64,000 nt of DNA from assembly GCA_963796705.1 (NCBI GenBank), contig CAWCMK010000008.1:186001-250000 (forward strand), read 5' to 3'. The stretch's first letter is position 1. Each line of letters starts with the position of its first letter. Under the pieces are notes generated by a model. It made no database searches and was not told where the DNA came from. It was given only the letters and a program-made list of their open reading frames with translations. The stretch comes from VRUE01 sp963796705 (GTDB taxonomy: Bacteria; Actinomycetota; Thermoleophilia; Solirubrobacterales; 70-9). Below, piece by piece: positions 61,756 to 64,000 of this stretch. The translations under genes and the position numbers were made by a program.

Positions 61756-62316
61756 ATGCTGATCGGAGAACCGCGCGCCCTGCTGGCCCTGACGATGGTG
61801 GCCTGTGCGGGCCTCCTGGGTGCGGTTTTGGTCTTGCTCGAGGGTTCTGCCCACGCGCTCAGCGACCGCCGCGCGACGGTCGCCTATGCAGTCGACGGCG
61901 ACACGCTGCGGATTCGAACGCCCTCAGGAACGCTCGACTACGTTCGGTTGATCGGCATCGACACGCCCGAGGACGTCAAGCCCGGGTATCCGGTGGAGTG
62001 TGGCTCGCGGGCAGCGGCGGCCTCTCTGCGCCAGCTTGCGCCCGAAGGCGCCGCGGTGACACTGCGCGGCGACTCAATTGCATCCCCGGTCGACCGCTAC
62101 GGCCGCACCCTGGCCCACGCATTTGTGGACGGCCGGCAGCTCGAAATCGCCCAGCTTCGGCGCGGCTGGGCCTACGTCTACCGCTACGAGGACCAACGCT
62201 TTGACGGACTGGCCCGCTTCAATCGGGTCCAGCGGCTCGCTCGAGAGCACGGTCGCGGTGCCTGGTCCTCGTGCGGTGGGGACTTCCATTCCGCAGAACG
62301 AGGAGTTCAGAACTGA
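61756..62316 (+). CDS. Secreted thermonuclease-like nuclease (SNase)
   Basis: The 186-residue product has an N-terminal hydrophobic segment (residues 8-32, signal or anchor) and the staphylococcal-nuclease fold: VAYAVDGDTLRI, VRLIGIDTPED with the active-site Arg and Asp, and SPVDRYGRTLAHAFVDG with the second Arg, plus LRRGWAYVY. The enzyme cuts DNA and RNA with Ca2+. A perfect hairpin lies 65 bp after the stop. Confidence 0.88.
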   Translation: MLIGEPRALLALTMVACAGLLGAVLVLLEGSAHALSDRRATVAYAVDGDTLRIRTPSGTLDYVRLIGIDTPEDVKPGYPVECGSRAAAASLRQLAPEGAAVTLRGDSIASPVDRYGRTLAHAFVDGRQLEIAQLRRGWAYVYRYEDQRFDGLARFNRVQRLAREHGRGAWSSCGGDFHSAERGVQN

Positions 62317-62381
62317 CGCGGCATGCCCGTGCCAGGAGTCCGCTCCAAGTGCGACCGCGCCAAACCAGGTGAAGGCTTGTC

Positions 62382-62403
62382 ATCGGGCAGACTCGTGCCC
62401 GAT
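62382..62403 (+). terminator. Perfect hairpin after the nuclease gene
   Basis: ATCGGGCA and TGCCCGAT form an 8-bp stem with a 6-nt loop. It has no U-run. The position, 66 bp after the nuclease stop, suggests a terminator. Confidence 0.5.
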
Positions 62404-62774
62404 CGTGCCATGCAGTTCGTTATCCCGCGTCTGGATACGACCTGCGAATGGGCCGGGCCGGACATTGACAAGCGGCGTCAACGACCGCTGAAACTGTGCG
62501 AGCATGGCCGAGACGGCGCCTCTCGTGCTTGCCCCTGATATGGCCGCCGATCTGTCAAGCGCCCAGCGCTGATCGCGACCGCAAATAGCGGCCGGTGTGG
62601 GATGGCTCGGTGCCCGGGGCCGGGCGCGACATCGACGTCGCTGGCGGTCAGTCTGACAATGCGGGAGTTGGCTATCCCAGGGCGCTGGCTTCGTCGCCGG
62701 CGAGCGCAATCTAGGAACGGGCATAGCCGGTGAGGGCCGCCCATAGGGGCATCGCGCGTGCCGGCGGCCTTTTG

Positions 62775-62785
62775 GCCCGGACCCA
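62775..62785 (+). repeat. GGCCCGGACCC, near-copy of the IS leader arm
   Basis: This 11-mer resembles GGCCGGACCC at 63908-63917, in the same orientation, with one extra base. The two flank the transposase gene and may mark element ends or recognition sites. Confidence 0.35.
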
Positions 62786-62821
62786 GGTGACCGAGCGCGA
62801 CCGCTGTGGTGGGCGGTCAGC

Positions 62822-63907
62822 TCATGGCGCGGTCGCCGCGGCCCAGAGGAAGCCCGCCAGCTCCCTGGCCACCGCGACGGTTGCGACGTTTCCCGGCTTG
62901 CCGCGCTCGCGCAGCCGCTTGCCCACTCGGTGCAGGCGGTGCTGGGCGCGCCAGGCGATCTGCAGGACGTGGTCGGGCTGGCCGGCCTGGCGGTTGGCGA
63001 GCGTGGCGCCGATCCGCGGCACTCTGGCGTAGTGCCAGGCCGACTCGACCAGCAGGCGGCGGGCGATCACCGAGCCGGTCTTGGTGATCGATCCCTGACT
63101 TGAGGACTCCCCGGACTGCTGCAGGGAGGGCGTCAGCCCGAGCCAGCTGGAGAGCTTGCGCGGCGAGGAGAAGCGGCGCCAGTCACCGCCGAGCTCGAGA
63201 TGGAGCATCAGAGCGGTGAGGGTGTCGATGCCGCGGAAGGCGCGCAGCCTTGCGAGCGTCGGCCACAGCCGCTCGTCGGTGGCCAGCCGCGAGAGCCGCT
63301 CGTCGAGCGCCTCGCGGCGGGCGCTGAGCCCGTCGACGGCGGCGAGCTGGTCGATGAAGGCCAGCTCGGTCGGCTCCTGCTCAAAGGACTGCTGAGTCAG
63401 CCAGCGGCGGTGATCGCGGCCCCAGGCGCTCTTGCCCGGGTAGACCCGCCCGTGCACGAGTAGGAGCTTTGAGACCCGGTGGCGGGCGCGCATCAGGTCG
63501 CGGCGCACCTGTTCGCGGGTGCGGGCCAGGTGGCGGATCGCTTCCAGCCACTCCGGCGGGACGGTGACCGCCTTCAGCTGCCCAGCAAGAAGCAACCGCG
63601 CCAGGAGCTCGGCGTCCTTGCGGTCTGTCTTTACCCGATCGCCGGAGGCCCGCGGCGTCTTGCTCGGCGCCACCACCTGCACCTCGATTCCCGCCGCACT
63701 CGCAGCCCGCATCAGGCCGAACCCGGTCGGGCCCGCCTCATAGGCCGCCCGCAGCGGGGCGGCCAGCTCAGCGAGCCAGTCCACCACCTCCTCGGTGCCG
63801 GGGCCAAAGCGTGCCCTGCGCAGCTCGCCGCTCAGCGAGTCGATCGCCGCGGCGTGCGTGGAGCGCGCGTGGACATCCAAACCAACCCATGTCATCGTGC
63901 CGTTCAT
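62822..63907 (-). CDS. IS110-family transposase (DEDD/RuvC-like)
   Basis: The 361-residue protein has the N-terminal DEDD domain: VGLDVHARS with the first Asp, AAYEAGPTGFGL with the Glu, and KTDRKDAELLARLL with two Asps. The C-terminal Tnp_20 domain follows (RAFRGIDTLTALMLHLELGGDWRRFSSPRKLSSWLGLTPS; key parts GIDTLTAL and YxSWLGL-like LSSWLGLTPS) with the Ser that links DNA, SSSQGSITKTGS. The start is ATG 63907; ATG 63895 is another in-frame option. The gene looks intact. IS110 proteins are guided by a structured RNA from the element ends; see the leader upstream. Confidence 0.92.
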   Translation of the reverse strand: MNGTMTWVGLDVHARSTHAAAIDSLSGELRRARFGPGTEEVVDWLAELAAPLRAAYEAGPTGFGLMRAASAAGIEVQVVAPSKTPRASGDRVKTDRKDAELLARLLLAGQLKAVTVPPEWLEAIRHLARTREQVRRDLMRARHRVSKLLLVHGRVYPGKSAWGRDHRRWLTQQSFEQEPTELAFIDQLAAVDGLSARREALDERLSRLATDERLWPTLARLRAFRGIDTLTALMLHLELGGDWRRFSSPRKLSSWLGLTPSLQQSGESSSQGSITKTGSVIARRLLVESAWHYARVPRIGATLANRQAGQPDHVLQIAWRAQHRLHRVGKRLRERGKPGNVATVAVARELAGFLWAAATAP

Positions 63908-63988
63908 GGCCGGACCCTCCTTCGCCTGGGGTCAGCCGGAGCCCGTCTCCGGTCAGGTAAACCCCCGACTAAGCGAGAGGGTCCGGCC
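63908..63988 (-). ncRNA. Nested hairpin leader upstream of the transposase (candidate bridge-RNA part or translation-control hairpin)
   Basis: On the minus strand GGCCGGACCCTC (63988-63977) pairs perfectly with GAGGGTCCGGCC (63919-63908), whose last base touches the ATG. Inside lie TCGC/GCGA, GGGGT/ACCCC, and CCGGAG-ACGGG-CTCCGG. The ribosome site AGGAGG falls in the outer stem. IS110-group elements encode a bridge RNA in this same upstream region; whether this is such an RNA or only a leader that hides the ribosome site cannot be settled, since the rest lies beyond the window. Confidence 0.5.
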
Positions 63989-64000
63989 TAACTCGGATGG

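Larger units (their letters stand above)
62317..62821. other. Non-coding stretch between the nuclease and the IS110 transposase
   Basis: The longest gap of the window (505 bp). It holds a perfect hairpin at 62382-62403, a small palindrome GTCAG-T-CTGAC near 62646, a GGCC-TTTT-GGCC hairpin near 62767 and a GACCGC/GCGGTC hairpin next to the transposase stop. No supported gene is seen. It probably includes the transposase-stop-side end of the IS element, whose exact limit I cannot place. Confidence 0.5.
62761..64000 (-). mobile_element. IS110-family insertion sequence (upstream end beyond the window)
   Basis: The element includes the intact transposase and its structured upstream leader. The upstream (left-end) boundary is outside the window. 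The other boundary is only estimated, because IS110 elements lack long terminal inverted repeats and target duplications. Confidence 0.6.

Noticed and set aside
62323..62538. 71-residue open frame after the nuclease
   Set aside because: No ribosome site, no homology pattern, overlaps a hairpin; not supported as a gene.
1..64000. tRNA, rRNA genes, replication origin or prophage
   Set aside because: No cloverleaf, rRNA segment, DnaA-box cluster or phage genes could be recognised in the gaps, which are nearly all under 250 bp.

Overview
The window is about 64 kb of very GC-rich bacterial chromosome, densely packed and read on both strands. High GC, complete menaquinone and branched-chain amino-acid sets, a gatCAB amidotransferase, a DnaE without intein, cupin and HDOD-LuxR proteins, and the order rpmI-rplT-rRNA methyltransferase-pheS-pheT-argC-argJ-argB-argD all fit an actinobacterium. 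My best guess is a deep-branching class such as Thermoleophilia (Solirubrobacterales type). That placement is inference from gene content, because no rRNA gene is present. I found no tRNA, rRNA or CRISPR array.

Region 1 (1-12.9 kb) holds a cupin fragment, ilvC, a nearly complete menaquinone set (menE, menB, menA, menC, menD, menF), a secreted beta-helix protein, then ilvN and ilvB. The ilvB-ilvN-ilvC set is split in two by the men genes. menH and the final methyltransferase gene (menG/ubiE) are not in the window. Region 2 (13-18.2 kb) is an envelope sugar cluster: a UDP-sulfoquinovose synthase (sqdB), two tandem GT-C membrane glycosyltransferases, a DUF2304-GT2 fusion and a small zinc-ribbon membrane protein. 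Region 3 (18.2-29 kb) carries NDH-2, gatB-gatA-gatC, a four-TM protein followed by a GMC oxidoreductase, a proline-tailed membrane protein, folD and pcrA. Region 4 (29-34.3 kb) carries a lipoprotein, cysE-cysK, a small secreted protein, an Rrf2 regulator without cysteines, an atypical LuxR response regulator and an HDOD-LuxR protein.

Region 5 (34.4-42.5 kb) has gltX, a small alpha/beta protein, endonuclease IV, an acyl-CoA dehydrogenase, a cysteine-rich protein and dnaE. Region 6 (42.5-54.5 kb) is a long minus-strand block: an Rpf/transglycosylase-like secreted protein, a 52-residue membrane protein, argG, two small novel proteins, argD, argB, argJ, argC, pheT, pheS and a SpoU methyltransferase. 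Region 7 (54.6-59 kb) has rplT, rpmI, infC and thrS, with wecB inserted on the opposite strand between rpmI and infC. Region 8 (59-64 kb) has a polytopic GT-C-like protein, an AraC regulator, a VOC protein, a secreted thermonuclease, a 505-bp non-coding stretch and an IS110-family transposase. Its upstream leader, cut by the window end, folds into a long nested hairpin over the start codon.

Most genes overlap or lie within a few bases of the next, so translational coupling is probably common. Several convergent pairs end with no gap. The points most worth a second look are the IS110 leader RNA, the GMC oxidoreductase whose N-terminal homology runs upstream of any start codon to an in-frame TGA, the sqdB glycosyltransferase cluster, the 32-codon ORF fitted between menB and menA, wecB inside the infC-rpmI-rplT set, and the replacement of argF/argR by two unknown small genes.
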